64,000 nt of DNA from Inia geoffrensis (lineage: Eukaryota > Chordata > Mammalia > Artiodactyla > Iniidae): the NCBI GenBank assembly GCA_036417435.1, contig CM070910.1:70278784-70342783 (forward strand), read 5' to 3'. This document shows, in pieces, positions 37,483 to 48,699 of the stretch. The position numbers were made by a program, and so were the translations under genes. The number at the start of each line of letters is the position of its first letter. The stretch's first letter is position 1. A model generated the notes under the pieces. The model did no database searches and was not told the origin of the DNA. It was given only the letters and a program-made list of their open reading frames with translations.

Positions 37483-37497
37483 AAGATTTTACAGAAA
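37483..37497. repeat. Target duplication of inner L1, left copy
   Basis: 'aagattttacagaaa', repeated exactly at 45576-45590. It lies at the centre of the mariner palindrome and bounds the truncated L1 together with everything nested in it. Confidence 0.93.
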
Positions 37498-38184
37498 TAC
37501 TAAAAATAGAACTACCATATGACCCAGCAATCCCACTACTGGGCATATACCCTGAGAAAACCATAATTCAGAAAGAGTCATGTACCACAATGTTCATTGC
37601 AGCTCTCTTTACAATCGCCAGGACATGGAAGCAACCTAAGCGTCCACTGACAGATGAATGGATAAAGAAGATGTGGCACATATATACAATGGAACATAAC
37701 TCAGCCATAAAAAGAAACAAAATTGAGTTATTTGTATGGAGGTGGATGGACATAGAGTCTCTCATACAGAGTGAAGTAAGTCAGAAAGAGAAAAACAAAT
37801 ATCATATGCTAACACATATATATGGAATAAAAAAAATGGTTCTGAAAAACCTAGAGGCAGGACAGGAATAAAGACGCAGACGTAGAGAATGGACTTGAGG
37901 ACACGGGAGGGGGAAGGGTAAGCCAGGATGAAGTGAGAGAGTGGCATGGACATATACACACTACCAAATGTAAAATAGATAGCTAGTGGGAAGCAGCCGC
38001 ATAGCACAGGAAGATCAGCTCAGTGCTTTGTGACCACCTAGAGGGGTGGGATAGGGAGCGTGGGAGGGAGATGCAAGAGGGAGGGGATATGGGGATATAT
38101 GTATACGTATAGCTGATTCACTTTGTTATAAAACAGAAACTATCACACCATTGTAAAGCAATTATACTCTAAGAAAGATGTTAA
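37498..38184 (+). mobile_element. Truncated L1 (third layer), 3' end
   Basis: Sense L1 from late ORF2 ('ctaaaaatagaactaccata') through the 3' UTR to 'aagaaagatgttaa'. Its own poly-A tail is not here. It lies at 45557-45575 because a second L1 inserted in the last bases of its 3' end. ORF2 coding at 37590-37871 is partial and reads past the usual end of ORF2. Confidence 0.93.
38171..38184. repeat. Target duplication of full-length L1, left copy
   Basis: 'aagaaagatgttaa', repeated exactly at 45543-45556 after the poly-A of the full-length L1. It is part of the 3' end of the truncated L1, which proves the order of insertion. Confidence 0.92.
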
Positions 38185-40226
38185 GGAGGCTTCCGGGGAG
38201 ATGGCGAAAGAGTAAGACGCAGAGATCACCTTCCTCCCCACAGATACACCAGAAATACATCTACACGTGGAAAAACTTCTACAGAACACCGGCAGACCTC
38301 AGACCTCCCAAAAGGCAAGAAACTCCCCACGTATCCGGGTAGGGCAAAAGAAAAAAGAAAAAACAGAGACAAAAGGATAGGGACGGGACCTGCACCAGTG
38401 GGAGGGAACTGTGATGGAGGAAAGCTTTCCACACACCAAGAGCCCCTTCGCGGGCGGAGATTGCGGGTGGCGGAGGGGGAAAACTTCGGAGCTGCGGAGG
38501 AGACCACAGCCAGAGGGGTGCGGAGGGCAAAGCGGAGAGATTCCCGCACAGAGGATCACCAGCCCAAGAGGCTTCTCTGCTCACCCGCTGGGGTGGGCGG
38601 GGCTGGGAGCTGAGGCTCCGGCTTCGGTCGGAGCGCAGGGAGAGGACTGGGGTTGGCGGCGTGAACACAGCCTGCAGGGGGTTAGTGCGCCACGGCTAGC
38701 CGGGAGGGAGTCCGGGGAAAAGTCTGGACCTGCCAAAGAGGCAAGAGACTTTTTCTTACCTCTTTGTTTCCTGGTGCGCGAGGAGATGGGATGAAGACCG
38801 CTGCTTAAAGGAGCTCCAGAGACGGGCGCGAGCCGCGGCTAAAAGCGCGGACCGCAGAGACGGGCATGAGACGCTAAGGCTGCTGCTGCCGCCACCAAGA
38901 AGCTTGTGTGCGAGCACAGGTCACTATCCACACCCCCCTTCCGGGGAGCCTGTGCAGCCCGCCACTGCCAGGGTCCCAGGATCCAGGGTCAACTCCTCTG
39001 TGGAACGCACGGCGCGCCTCAGGCTGGTTGCAACGTCACGCCGGCCTCTGCCGCCGCAGGCCCGCCCCGCACTCCGTGCCCCTCCCTCCACTCGGCCTGA
39101 GTGAGCCAGAGCCCCCGAATCAGCGGCTCCGTAAACCCGCTCTGCCTGAGCGAAAAACAGATGCCCTCAGGCGACCTACATGCAGAGGCAGGGCCAAATC
39201 CAAAGCCGAGCCCCTGGGAGCTGTGAGAACAAAGAAGAGAAAGGGAATTCCCTCCCAGCAGCCTCAGGAGCAGCGGATTAAAGCTCCACAATCAACTTCA
39301 TATACCCTGCATCTGTGGAATACATGAATAGAATACAAATAATCCCAAATTAAGGAGGTGGACTTTTTGAGAGCAAGATTTATGATTTTTCCCCTTTTCC
39401 TCTTTTTATGAGTGTGTATGTGTATACTTCTGTGTGAGATTTTGTCTGTATAGCTTTGCTTCCACCATTTGTCCTAGGGTTCTATCCGTCTTTTTTAAAA
39501 AAATTTTTTCTTTTCCCTTAATAATTATTTTTTTATTTTAATAACGTTATTATATTTTATGTTTATTTTACTTTATCTCCTTTCTTTTTTTCCTTCCTTC
39601 CCTCCTTCTTTCCTTCCTCCCTCCCTCCCTCCCTCCTTTCTATCTTTCTCTCTACTTCTACTAATTCATTCTTTCCACTTTTTCTCCCTTTTATTCTGAG
39701 CCATGTGGATGAAAGGTTCTTGGTGCAGCAGCCAGGAGTCAGTGCTGTGCCTCTGAGGAGGGAGAGCCAACTTCAGGACACTGGTCCACAAGAGACCTCC
39801 CAGCTCCACATAATATCAAATGGCAAAAATCTCCCAGAGATCTCCATCTCAACACCAGCACCCAACTTCACTCAACGACCAGCAAGCTACAGGGATGGAC
39901 ATCCTATGCCAAACAACTAGCAAAACAGGAACACAACCCCACCCATTAGCAGACAGGCTGCCTAAAATCATAATAAGTCCACAGACACCCCAAAACACAC
40001 CACCAGACGTGGACCAGCCCACCAGAAAGACAAGATCCAGCCTCGTCCACCAGAGCACAGGCACTAGTCCTCTCCACCAGGAAGCCTACACAACCCACTG
40101 AACCAACCTTAGCCACTGGGGACAGACACCAAAAACAACGGGAACTACGAACCTGCAGCTTGCAAAAAGGAGACCCCCAAACACAGTAAGATAAGCAAAA
40201 TGAGAAGATAGAAGAACACACAGCAG
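38185..40226 (+). promoter_or_regulatory. L1 5' UTR / internal promoter region
   Basis: GC- and CpG-rich leader (densest at about 38400-39120), followed by a T-rich part with a TTCC/CTCC tract (about 39585-39645). In L1 families this leader holds the internal Pol II promoter. The overlapping frames at 38226-39327 on both strands arise from the GC-rich leader and are not genes. It could be mistaken for a host CpG island. Confidence 0.75.
39585..39645. repeat. TTCC/CTCC pyrimidine tract
   Basis: Short tandem TTCC and CTCC units within the L1 leader. Low complexity. Confidence 0.8.
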
Positions 40227-41087
40227 ATGAAGGAGCAAGACAAAAACCCACCAGACCTAACAAATGAAGAGGAAATAGGCAGCCTACCTGAAAAGGAACT
40301 CAGAATAATGATAGTAAAGATGATCCAAAATCTTGGAAATAGAATAGAGAAAATGCAAGAAACATTTAACAAGGACCTAGAAGAACTAAAGATGAAACAA
40401 ACAACAATGAACAACACAATAAATGAAATTAAAAATACCCTAGATGGGATCAATAGCAGAATAACTGAGGCAGAAGAACGGATAAGTGACCTGGAAGATA
40501 AAATAGTGGAAATAACTACTGCAGAGCAGAATAAAGAAAAAAGAATGAAAAGAACTGAGGACAGTCTCGGAGACCTCTGGGACAACATTAAACGCACCAA
40601 CATTTGAATTATAGGGGTTCCAGAAGAAGAGAAAAAGAAAGGGACTGAGAAAATATTTGAAGAGATTATAGTTGAAAACTTCCCTAATATGGGAAAGGAA
40701 ATAGTTAATCAAATCCAGGAAGCACAGAGAGTCCCATACAGGATAAACCCAAGGAGAAATACGTGAAGACACATATTAACCAAACTGTCAAAAATTAAAT
40801 ACAAAGAAAACATATTAAAAGCAGCAAGGGAAAAACAACAAATAACACACAAGGGAATCCCCATAAGGTTAACAGCTGATCTTTCAGCAGAAACTCTGCA
40901 AGACAGAAGGGAGTGGCAGGACATACTGAAAGTGATGAAGGAGAAAAACCTGCAAACAAGATTACTCTACCCAGCAAGGATCTCATTCAGATTTGATGGA
41001 GAAATTAAAACCTTTACAGACAAGCAAAAGCTGAGAGAGTTCAGCACCACCAAACCAGCTTTACAACTGCTAAAGGAACGTCTCTAG
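40227..41087 (+). pseudogene. L1 ORF1 (RNA-binding protein), two nonsense codons
   Basis: ORF1 encodes the trimeric RNA-binding chaperone of the L1 particle. The N-terminal half (about residues 15-110) is rich in heptad-type Leu/Ile/Glu/Lys sequence, consistent with the coiled coil that drives trimerisation. It is followed by the RNA-recognition region and the C-terminal domain. The frame stays constant from the ATG at 40227 to the TAG at 41085-41087 (287 codons), but TGA stops interrupt it at 40605-40607 and 40764-40766. The TGA at 40605 lies where related copies would be expected to carry CGA, consistent with CpG decay. The first stop falls just after the coiled coil, so the RNA-binding part would be lost. 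Confidence 0.88.
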
Positions 41088-41565
41088 GCAAGAAACACGA
41101 GAGAAGGAAAAGACCCACAATAACGAACCCAGAACAATTAAGAAAATGGGAATAGGAACATACATATCAAAATTACCTTAAATGTAAATGGACTAAATGC
41201 TCCCACCAAAAAACAGATTGGATGAATGGATACAAAAACAAGACCCATATATTTGCTGTCTACAAGAGACCCACTTCAGATCTAGAGACACATAGAGACT
41301 GAAAGTGACGGAATGGAAAAAGATATTTCATGAAAATGGAAACCAAAAGAAAGCTGGGGTAGCAATACTCATATCAGACAAAATAGACTTTAAAATAAAG
41401 ACTATTAGAAGAGACAAAGGAGGACACTACATAATGATCAATGGATCGATCCAAGAAGAAGATATAACAATTGTAAATATTTATGCACCCAACATAGGAG
41501 CACCTCAATATATAAGGCAAATACTAATAGCCATAAAAGGGGAAATCAACAGTAACACATTCATA

Positions 41566-41577
41566 GTAGGGGACTTT
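41566..41577. repeat. SINE target duplication, left copy
   Basis: 'gtaggggacttt', repeated at 41804-41815. It encodes Val-Gly-Asp-Phe of the endonuclease motif. Confidence 0.92.
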
Positions 41578-41799
41578 TTTGTTTTTGTTTTTGTTTTTGT
41601 TTTTTTGCGGTACACGGGCCTCTCACTGTTGTGGCCTCTCCTGTTGCGGAGCACAGGCTCCGGACACGCAGGCTCAGCGGCCATGGCTCACGGGCCCAGC
41701 TGCTCCGCGGCATGTGGGATCTTCCCGGACCGGGGCACGAACCCGCGTCCCCTGCATCGGCAGGCGGACTCTCAACCACTGCGCCACCAGGGAAGCCCG
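41578..41799 (-). repeat. CHR-type SINE in L1 endonuclease (innermost layer)
   Basis: Antisense SINE: a (TTTTTG)n tail at the left, then 'cctctcctgttgcggagcac', ending 'gggaagccc'. Many CpGs are intact, so the insertion is relatively young. The shift between duplication copies is 238 bp, not a multiple of three, so ORF2 changes frame here. Confidence 0.96.
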
Positions 41800-44700
41800 T
41801 ATTGTAGGGGACTTTAACACCCCACTTTCACCAATGGACAGGTCATCCAAACTGAACATAAACAATGAGACACAAGCTTTAAATGATACATTAAACAAGA
41901 TGGACATAATAGATATTTATAGGACAATCCATCCAAAAACAACAGAATACACATTTTTCTCAAGTGCTCATGGAACATTCTCCAGGGCAGACCATATCTT
42001 GGGTCACAAATCACGCCTTGGTAAATTTAAGAAAATTGAAATTGTATCAAGTATCTTTTCTGACCACAATGCTATGAGGCTAGATATCAATTACAGGAAA
42101 AGATCTGTAAAAAATACAAACACATGGAGGCTAAACAATACACTACTTAATAACGAAGTGATCACTGAAGAAATCAAAGAGGAAATTAAAAAATACCTAG
42201 AAACAAGTGACAATGGAGATGTGACAACCCCAAATCTATGGGATGCAGCAAAAGCAGTTCTAAGAGGGAAGTTTATAGTAATACAATCCTACCTTATAAA
42301 ACAGGAAACATCTTGAATAAACAACCTAACCTTGCACCTAAAGCAATTAGAGAAAGAAGAACAAAAAAACCCCTAAACTTAGCAGAAGGAAAGAAGTTAT
42401 AAAGATCAGATCAGAAATAAATGAAATAGAAATGAAGGAAATGGTAGCAAATATCAATAAAACTAAAAGCTGGTTCTTTGAGAAGATAAACAAAATAGAT
42501 AAACCATTAGCCAGACTCATCAAGAAAAAAAGGGAGAAGACTCAAATCACTAGAATTAGAAATGAAAAAGGAGAAGTAACAACTGACACTGTAGAAATAC
42601 AAAAGATCATGAGAGATTACTACAAGCAACTCTATGCCAATAAAATGGACAACCTGGAAGAAATGCACAACCTGCCAAGACTGAATCAGGAAGAAACAGA
42701 AAATATGAACAGACCAATCACAAGCACTGAAATTGAAACTGTGATTAAAAATCTTCCAACAAACAAAAGCCCAGGACCAGATGGCTTCACAGGCGAATTC
42801 TATCAAACATTTAGAGGAGAGCTAACACCTATCCTCCTCAAACTCTTCCAAAATATAGCAGAGGGGGGAACACTCCCAAACTCATTCTAGAAGGCCACCA
42901 TCACCCTGATACCAAAACTAGACAAGGATGTCACAAAGAAAGAAAACTACAGGCCAATATCACTAATGAATATAGATGCAAAAATCCTCAACAAAATACT
43001 AGCAAACAGAATCCAACAGCACTTTTAATGGATCATACACCATGATCAAGTGGGGTTTATTTCAGGATTGCAAGGATTCTTCAATATATTCAAATCAATC
43101 AACGTGATACACCATATTAAGAAACTGAAGGAGAAAAACCATATGATCATCAATAGATGCAGAGAAAGTTTTCAACAAAATTCAACACCCATTTGTCATA
43201 AAAACCCTGCAGAATGTAGGCATAGAGGGAACTTACCTCGACATAATAAACGCCATATATGACAAACCCACATCCAAAATTGTCCTCAATGGTGAAAAAC
43301 TGAAAGCATTTCCACTAAGATCAGGAACAAGACAAGGTTGCCCACTCTCACCACTCTTATTCAACATCGTTTTGGAAGTTTTAGCCACAGCAATCAGAGA
43401 AGAAAAGGAAATAAAAGGAATCCAAATCGGAAAAGAAGAAGTAAAGCTGTCACTGTTTGCAGATGACATGATACTATATACATAGAGAATCCTAAAGATG
43501 CTACCAGAAAACTACTAGAGCTAATCAATGAATTTGGTAAAGTAGCCGGATACAAAATGAATGCACAGAAATCTCTGGCATTTCTATACACTAATGATGA
43601 AAAATCTGAAAGTGAAATCAAGAAAACACTCCCATTTACCATTGCAACAAAAAGAACAAAATATCTAGGAATAAACCTACCTAAGGAGACAAAAGACCTG
43701 TATGCAGAAAATTATAAGGCACTGATGAAAGAAATTAAAGATGACACAAATAGATGGAGAGATATACCATGTTCTTGGAATGGAAGAATCAACACTGTGA
43801 AAATGACTCTACTACCCAAAGCAATCTACAGATTCAATGCAATCCCTATCAAACTACCACTGGCATTTTTCACAGAACTAGAACAAAAAATTTCACAATT
43901 TGTATGGAAACACAAAAGACCCCGAATAACCAAAACAATCTTGAGAACGAAAAATGGAGCTGGAGGAATCAGGCTCCCTGACTTCGGACTATACTACAAA
44001 GCTACAGTCATCAAGACAGTATGGTACTGGCACAAAAACAGAAGATAGATCAATGGAACAGGAAAGAAAGCCCAGAGTTATACCCATGGGCACCGTATCT
44101 TTGATAAAGGAGGCAGGAATGTACAGTGGAGGAAGGACAGCCTCTTCAATAAGTGGTTCTGGGAAAATTGGACAGCTACATGTAAAAATATGAGATTAGA
44201 TCACTCCCTAACACCATACACAAAAATAAGCTCAAAATGGATTAAAGACCTAAATGTAAGGCCAGACACTATCAAAGTCTTAGAGGAAAGCATAGGCAGA
44301 GCACTCTATGACATAAATCACAGCAAGATCCTTTTTGACCCACCTCCTAGAGAAGTTGAAATAAAAACAAAAATAAACAAATGGGACAGAATGAAAACTT
44401 CAAAGCTTTTCCACAGCAAAGGAAACCATAAACAAGACCAAAAGACAACCCTCAGAATGGAAGAAAATATTTGCAAATGAAGCAGCTGACAAAGGATCAA
44501 TCTCCAAAATTTACAAGCAGCTCATGCAGCTCAATAACAAAAAACCAAACATCTCAATGCAAAAATGGGCAGAAGACCTAAATAGACATTTCTCCAAAGA
44601 AGATATACGGACTGCCAACAAACACATGAAAGAATGCTCAACATCATCAATCATTAGAGAAATGCAAATCAAAACTACAATAAGATATCATCTCACACCA

Positions 44701-45542
44701 GTCAGAATGGCCATCATCAAAAAATCTAGAAACAATAAATGCTGGAGAGGGTGTGGAGAAAAGGGAACCCTCTTGCGCTGCTGGTGGGAATGTAAATTGA
44801 TACAGCCACTGTGAAGAACAGTATGGAGGTTCCTTAAAAAACTACAAATAGAACTACTATATGACCCAGCAATCCCACTACTGGGCATATACCCTGAGAA
44901 AACCATAATTCAAAAAGAGTCCTGTACCAAAATGTTCATTGCAGCTCTATATACAATAGCCAGGAGATGGAAATAACCTAAGTGTCCATCATCGGATGAA
45001 TGGATAAAGAAGATGTGGCACATATATACAATGGAATATTACTCAGCCATAAAAAGAAACGAAGTTGAGCTATTTGTAATGAGGTGGATAGACCTAGAGT
45101 CTGTCATACAGAGTGAAGTAAGTCAGAAAGAGAAAGACAAATACCGTACGCTAACACACATATATGGAATTTATGAAAAAAAATGTCATGAAGAACCTAG
45201 GGGTAAGACAGGAATAAAGACACAGACCTACTAGAGCATGGACTTGAGGATATGGGGAGTGGGAAGGGTAAGCTGTGACAAAGCGAGAGAGAGGCATGGA
45301 CATATATACACTACCAAATGTAAGGTAGATAGCTAGTGGGAAGCAGCCGCATAGCATAGGGAGATCAGCTCGGTGCTTTGTGACCGCCTGGAGGTGTGGG
45401 ATAGGAAGGGTGGGAGGTAGGGAGATGCAAGAGGGAAGAGATATGGGAACATATGTTATGTATAACTGATTCACTTTGTTGTTAAGCAGAAACTAACACA
45501 CCATTGTAAAGCAATTATACTCCAAATAAAGACGTAAAAAAA

Positions 45543-45575
45543 AAGAAAGATGTTAAAAAAAATTAAATTAAAAAA
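45543..45575 (+). repeat. Tail of truncated L1 after the full-length insertion
   Basis: The second copy of the 14-bp duplication (45543-45556) is followed by 'aaaaaattaaattaaaaaaa', the original poly-A tail of the L1 that began at 37498. Confidence 0.88.
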
Positions 45576-45619
45576 AAGATTTTACAGAAAAACCCGAACG
45601 AAATTTTTGGCCAACCCAA
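45576..45619. repeat. L1 target duplication and mariner right arm
   Basis: 'aagattttacagaaa' (45576-45590) is the right duplication of the truncated L1. It is followed by the right arm of the palindromic mariner element ('acccgaacgaaatttttggc' to 'ccaacccaa'), with a flanking TA at 45620-45621. Confidence 0.88.
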
Positions 45620-45621
45620 TA

Positions 45622-45790
45622 TTTCCCAAATATCTCCAAATCTCATAAAAGTCATACAAGGAAAGCAATATCATATTCACTGTCCAGATATGAAAACTGA
45701 GGTTCTTAAAAAATTAACTGATTTACTCAAGACTAAATATAATAGCTTGTGCCTGGGAGAGCAGGCATTTAAAGCCAACTCAAGCTAATG
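45622..45790 (+). repeat. MIR, right half (outermost layer of nest)
   Basis: 'tgaaaactgaggttcttaaa' and the diverged 'gatttactcaagactaaata' keep the order of the MIR 3' half and continue the fragment at 37390-37442. Confidence 0.72.
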
Positions 45791-47280
45791 CCAAAGTTTT
45801 TTTATTTCAACCATAGAAGGAAGGGGGGGAGGTGGTGAGGGAAAGGGAAGGTGAGAGTAAAGGAGGCAAGGAGAAAAATCTGAAAACTTTCTTTGAACTT
45901 GCACGACTTCAGGATTCCACCTCTTTCATACCTTAGGACAACAGTTATAAAAAGAAGAAATTATAATTTGTGAGTTTTCAGATAATCAAGTTGTCTGCAT
46001 GACATGCAAAACACTGATCAGACAAGCCCATAATGAGTGGAAACACTGTAGGCAGGTGTTTTCAAAAGGCAAATAAGGGTGAGCAGCGTGTTGAAGATAC
46101 TAATTTTCATGATTACCGCCTTTGTTATTTTGCTTCATTGTCCCTCACCCTGCTGGTCTAAAAATACAAAATAGCATGAAAGAAAATTAGTCTTCAGGGC
46201 CAGTTATCTTTTGAAACGCCATGAGAAAAAAACTGAGAATAAAGAATGGACTTTCTAGAAAATGCCCTTTCCCCTTTCAGTCTTCAACTTTGCTTCACAG
46301 TATGTACATGTGGTCCTACCTTATTTGTCCTGACAGACCAGTAGTCATGAAATTCAAAGTCCAAGAGATAAACTCTCGAAAAGAAGGCAGCTGAGGGAAA
46401 AAAACAACTTGATTGTTTTGTGCATTCCAAAATATTTTTCTGCTTATAAAATTTTTTCTGCATTTTTTTTTTCCAGTTGGCAATAAATAACTTTTAGGGA
46501 AATAAATGTGAGCAGACTTGGTCAAGTGACTGGGATGAAGAGAAGGCTTTGCCATCTGTGAGGAGTACATTAGAATAGAACCGCTCCAGGAAAAGGTTAT
46601 TTGTGTTGCCTGCCTTTATGAGATGACATTTAAATAAAAGTACTGTTTCACTTTTAATTGATCCCTGTACATTAAAAGGCATCTCAAAGAGAAGCGTGGT
46701 GTGAATAACTGAATCATGGGCTGTTTGTGCAGATGGAGAACCTTGCAGGCTCTGTGTGTGGAGATCCATGGTGACTATAAGCTATTTGAGGACATTTGTA
46801 TCCTGGGGCTTCTCATCACACTATCTCACAAAATGTCAACACACTGATGCATAGACATTTTCACAGTCTCTCAAAAACAAGTTTCTGAAATAGTTTCCTA
46901 TACATAGTGACGTTTTACGTATACGTTGATAACCTACAGGCTGAGCTTAATTAGAATGGGTGTGGGTGTGGATAGGGGGTGAAGAGGGAGAGGGAGAAGG
47001 AACAGAAGAGGGAGAAGGAACTTACAACTTAGGGCAACAAAATTTCCTTTGCCTGAAGATGGTGCTGGTCTTGGTTACCCAGTTGCGTCGCATATTACCA
47101 TGTCCGGACTACATGGGCTCTTCAGAATGAAAACTAGAATTCATTCTCCAGCTGAGAGATATATCTGAAAAATTAGGCGATCTGGAACTGCTCACACTCC
47201 AAAATTTTAAATTCTCCTGGGAAGCGTCTCCCACTCCCCTCTTTAGTAAGTACTATTTTCAGATTTGTAAATCTGACCTA
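45791..47280. other. No gene recognised
   Basis: Unique-looking sequence with a purine-rich patch at about 45815-45875. The minus-strand frames at 46316-46570 and 46494-46769 show no recognisable domain. Confidence 0.4.
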
Positions 47281-47354
47281 TTCACTTGAAACTTTTATTT
47301 CTCTCTAGGTTTTCCTTCTTTATCCAGCTTGTAGTCAAACTTCCATATCTCTTG

Positions 47355-47500
47355 TGTTGATCTAAAGCAAATAGACTACTAGGTATTTCTCCAGCAAAAA
47401 AATGGGTCTTTTTGGGATCAGCTGAGGATTGCAATTTGGGGTCTGTAACCATGGTGAGCCACGGTGCAACTCTCTGCATGACAAGGTAAATGGAGCACTT
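47355..47500 (-). repeat. ERV 3' LTR remnant
   Basis: It aligns with 50972-51110: 'tgttgatctaaagcaaatag' against 'tgttgacctaaaacagacgg', and 'gatcagctgaggattgcaat' against 'gaccagctgagaattgcaac'. Similarity fades beyond about 47500, so only the R/U5-like end survives and U3 appears lost. Confidence 0.75.
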
Positions 47501-47639
47501 TTTAATTAAACCACAATTGTTGTCCAATCTTGTTTTTCCTTTTCTGGTGCCAAAGGTTGGGCTTCTTTAGCCAGGTTTTCTAAGTTATCATTTGGGGAAA
47601 GACTCTTTAGACTATGACAGAGGTTTGGCTGTCGCTAGT

Positions 47640-48080
47640 TCCTTTAAGGGAGCATTCCTTGCAGAAGTGTCAGCAAGGTGATTTCCCTTAGTTCCAGAGA
47701 GTCAAGTTTAGAGTGCCCTGGAATATTAAGAGTAGCTAAGGCGGCAGGTAAAATTATTGCACCAATAATTCCTGAACATAGAGGTCATTTTAAGTTTTAT
47801 TTTTGCTGGAAGTAAGGAAGTCATGTTGCTTCCATGACATTCCAAAGCCATTTGCTACTCTGAAAGCATATATACTATCTGTGTAAATACTGGCAGTTTT
47901 GTCCTTGGTTAAAGAAAAAGTTTATTTAAAAGCGTGTAATTCAGCCTCTTGGGCTATAGTAGCCACAGGTAAAGATGCTGCCTGAACGACATCAAAAGGA
48001 GTTGCAATAGTATCCCCAGCGCTGTATTTGCCGTTGTTACCTTTTAAATAAGAACCATCAGTGAACCATTAGAAGTCAAC
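47640..48080 (-). pseudogene. ERV RNase H domain relic
   Basis: On the minus strand the motifs appear in order: Phe-Thr-Asp-Gly-Ser near 48065, Ala-Glu-Leu near 47945, Tyr-Thr-Asp-Ser near 47885 and a Pro-Gly-His segment near 47720. These are the catalytic-site landmarks of retroviral RNase H, which removes RNA from the RNA-DNA hybrid. A stop lies between the second and third motifs. Confidence 0.78.
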
Positions 48081-48699
48081 GTTACCCAAAGCAATTTCCT
48101 ACTGATTTTCAGAGGAGTCAGGTGGTGATCCAACACCATTAAGCAGTTTTGAGGGACTGTGTCAGTGATGGAGGGGAGAAGAGTCAGCAGGATTAATGTT
48201 ATTACAAAATAAGAGTTATATGAGGAGCAATTAACAAAAGGACTTCACAGGAGGTAAGGCAGCTGACTGAGAAACACGAGTGTGACGAGAATTCAGGAGG
48301 ACTTCTATTGCATGAGGTACAAAAATAGTTAAAGGAATCCCACAGCCATTCTCTTGGTGGCCTTAACCAAAAAGGCAGTGGCCATAATGGCTCTAAGGCA
48401 AAGGGGGTATCTGCATGCCACAGGGTCCAGTTGCTGTCTATAATACCCTATGAGTCAACGGTAATCCCCATGTTTTGGGGTGAGTACCCCAAGGGTACTC
48501 CCTTTGTTTTCATAGGCAAAAAGGAAAAAGGGAATCTGATTTGGGACACCCGTGTTCAGGTAGGTCTATCAAACTTTCCTTTAAGGCCTTGAAGATTATG
48601 TCATCGAGTCCTTCTCATAAAAATAGATTGGGGTTGTTATTGTTGAGTAAAAACATACCAAAGGTTTGCCCAGAAGAGAGAAATTTGGAAGGCAATTTC

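Larger units (their letters stand above)
41146..45171 (+). pseudogene. L1 ORF2 (endonuclease-reverse transcriptase), disrupted
   Basis: ORF2 normally nicks DNA and copies L1 RNA at the nick. It starts at ATG 41146, but a single-base loss near 41170 and a short deletion near 41215 break the frame at once. The endonuclease domain (to about 42000) is cut by a SINE at the Gly-Asp-Phe-Asn motif. Reverse transcriptase follows, with its catalytic Phe-Ala-Asp-Asp at 43456-43467, and an extra two bases just after it shift the frame again. The C-terminal cysteine-rich region is at about 44740-44800 (pattern C-W-R-G-C-G, then C-W-W-E-C). The usual stop codon is mutated at 45172-45174, so the last frame reads on to 45234. 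Non-functional. Confidence 0.9.
38185..45542 (+). mobile_element. Near full-length L1 (fourth layer), 7.36 kb
   Basis: It begins at 'ggaggcttccggggagatgg', the usual 5' terminus of cetartiodactyl L1. It has a 5' UTR of about 2 kb, ORF1 (40227-41087), ORF2 (from 41146), a 3' UTR and a tail ending 'gacgt' plus A's. It is flanked by 14-bp target duplications (38171-38184, 45543-45556). Both ORFs carry stops and frameshifts, so it cannot make functional proteins. Apart from a SINE insertion (41578-41799) and small indels, the element is complete. Confidence 0.95.

Noticed and set aside
38226..39327. Overlapping frames of 62-139 codons on both strands in GC-rich DNA
   Set aside because: They lie in the L1 5' UTR. 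Stops are rare there because of base composition, and no domain is visible.
37483..45590. Template-jumping chimera or 5' transduction to explain a truncated L1 fused head-to-tail to a full-length L1 within one target duplication
   Set aside because: The 14-bp repeat at 38171-38184 and 45543-45556, plus a second A-rich tail at 45557-45575, is fully explained by simple insertion of the full-length L1 into the end of the truncated L1.
47282..47527. 81-codon minus frame as a host gene
   Set aside because: It spans the start of the integrase relic and the LTR-like remnant of the ERV.
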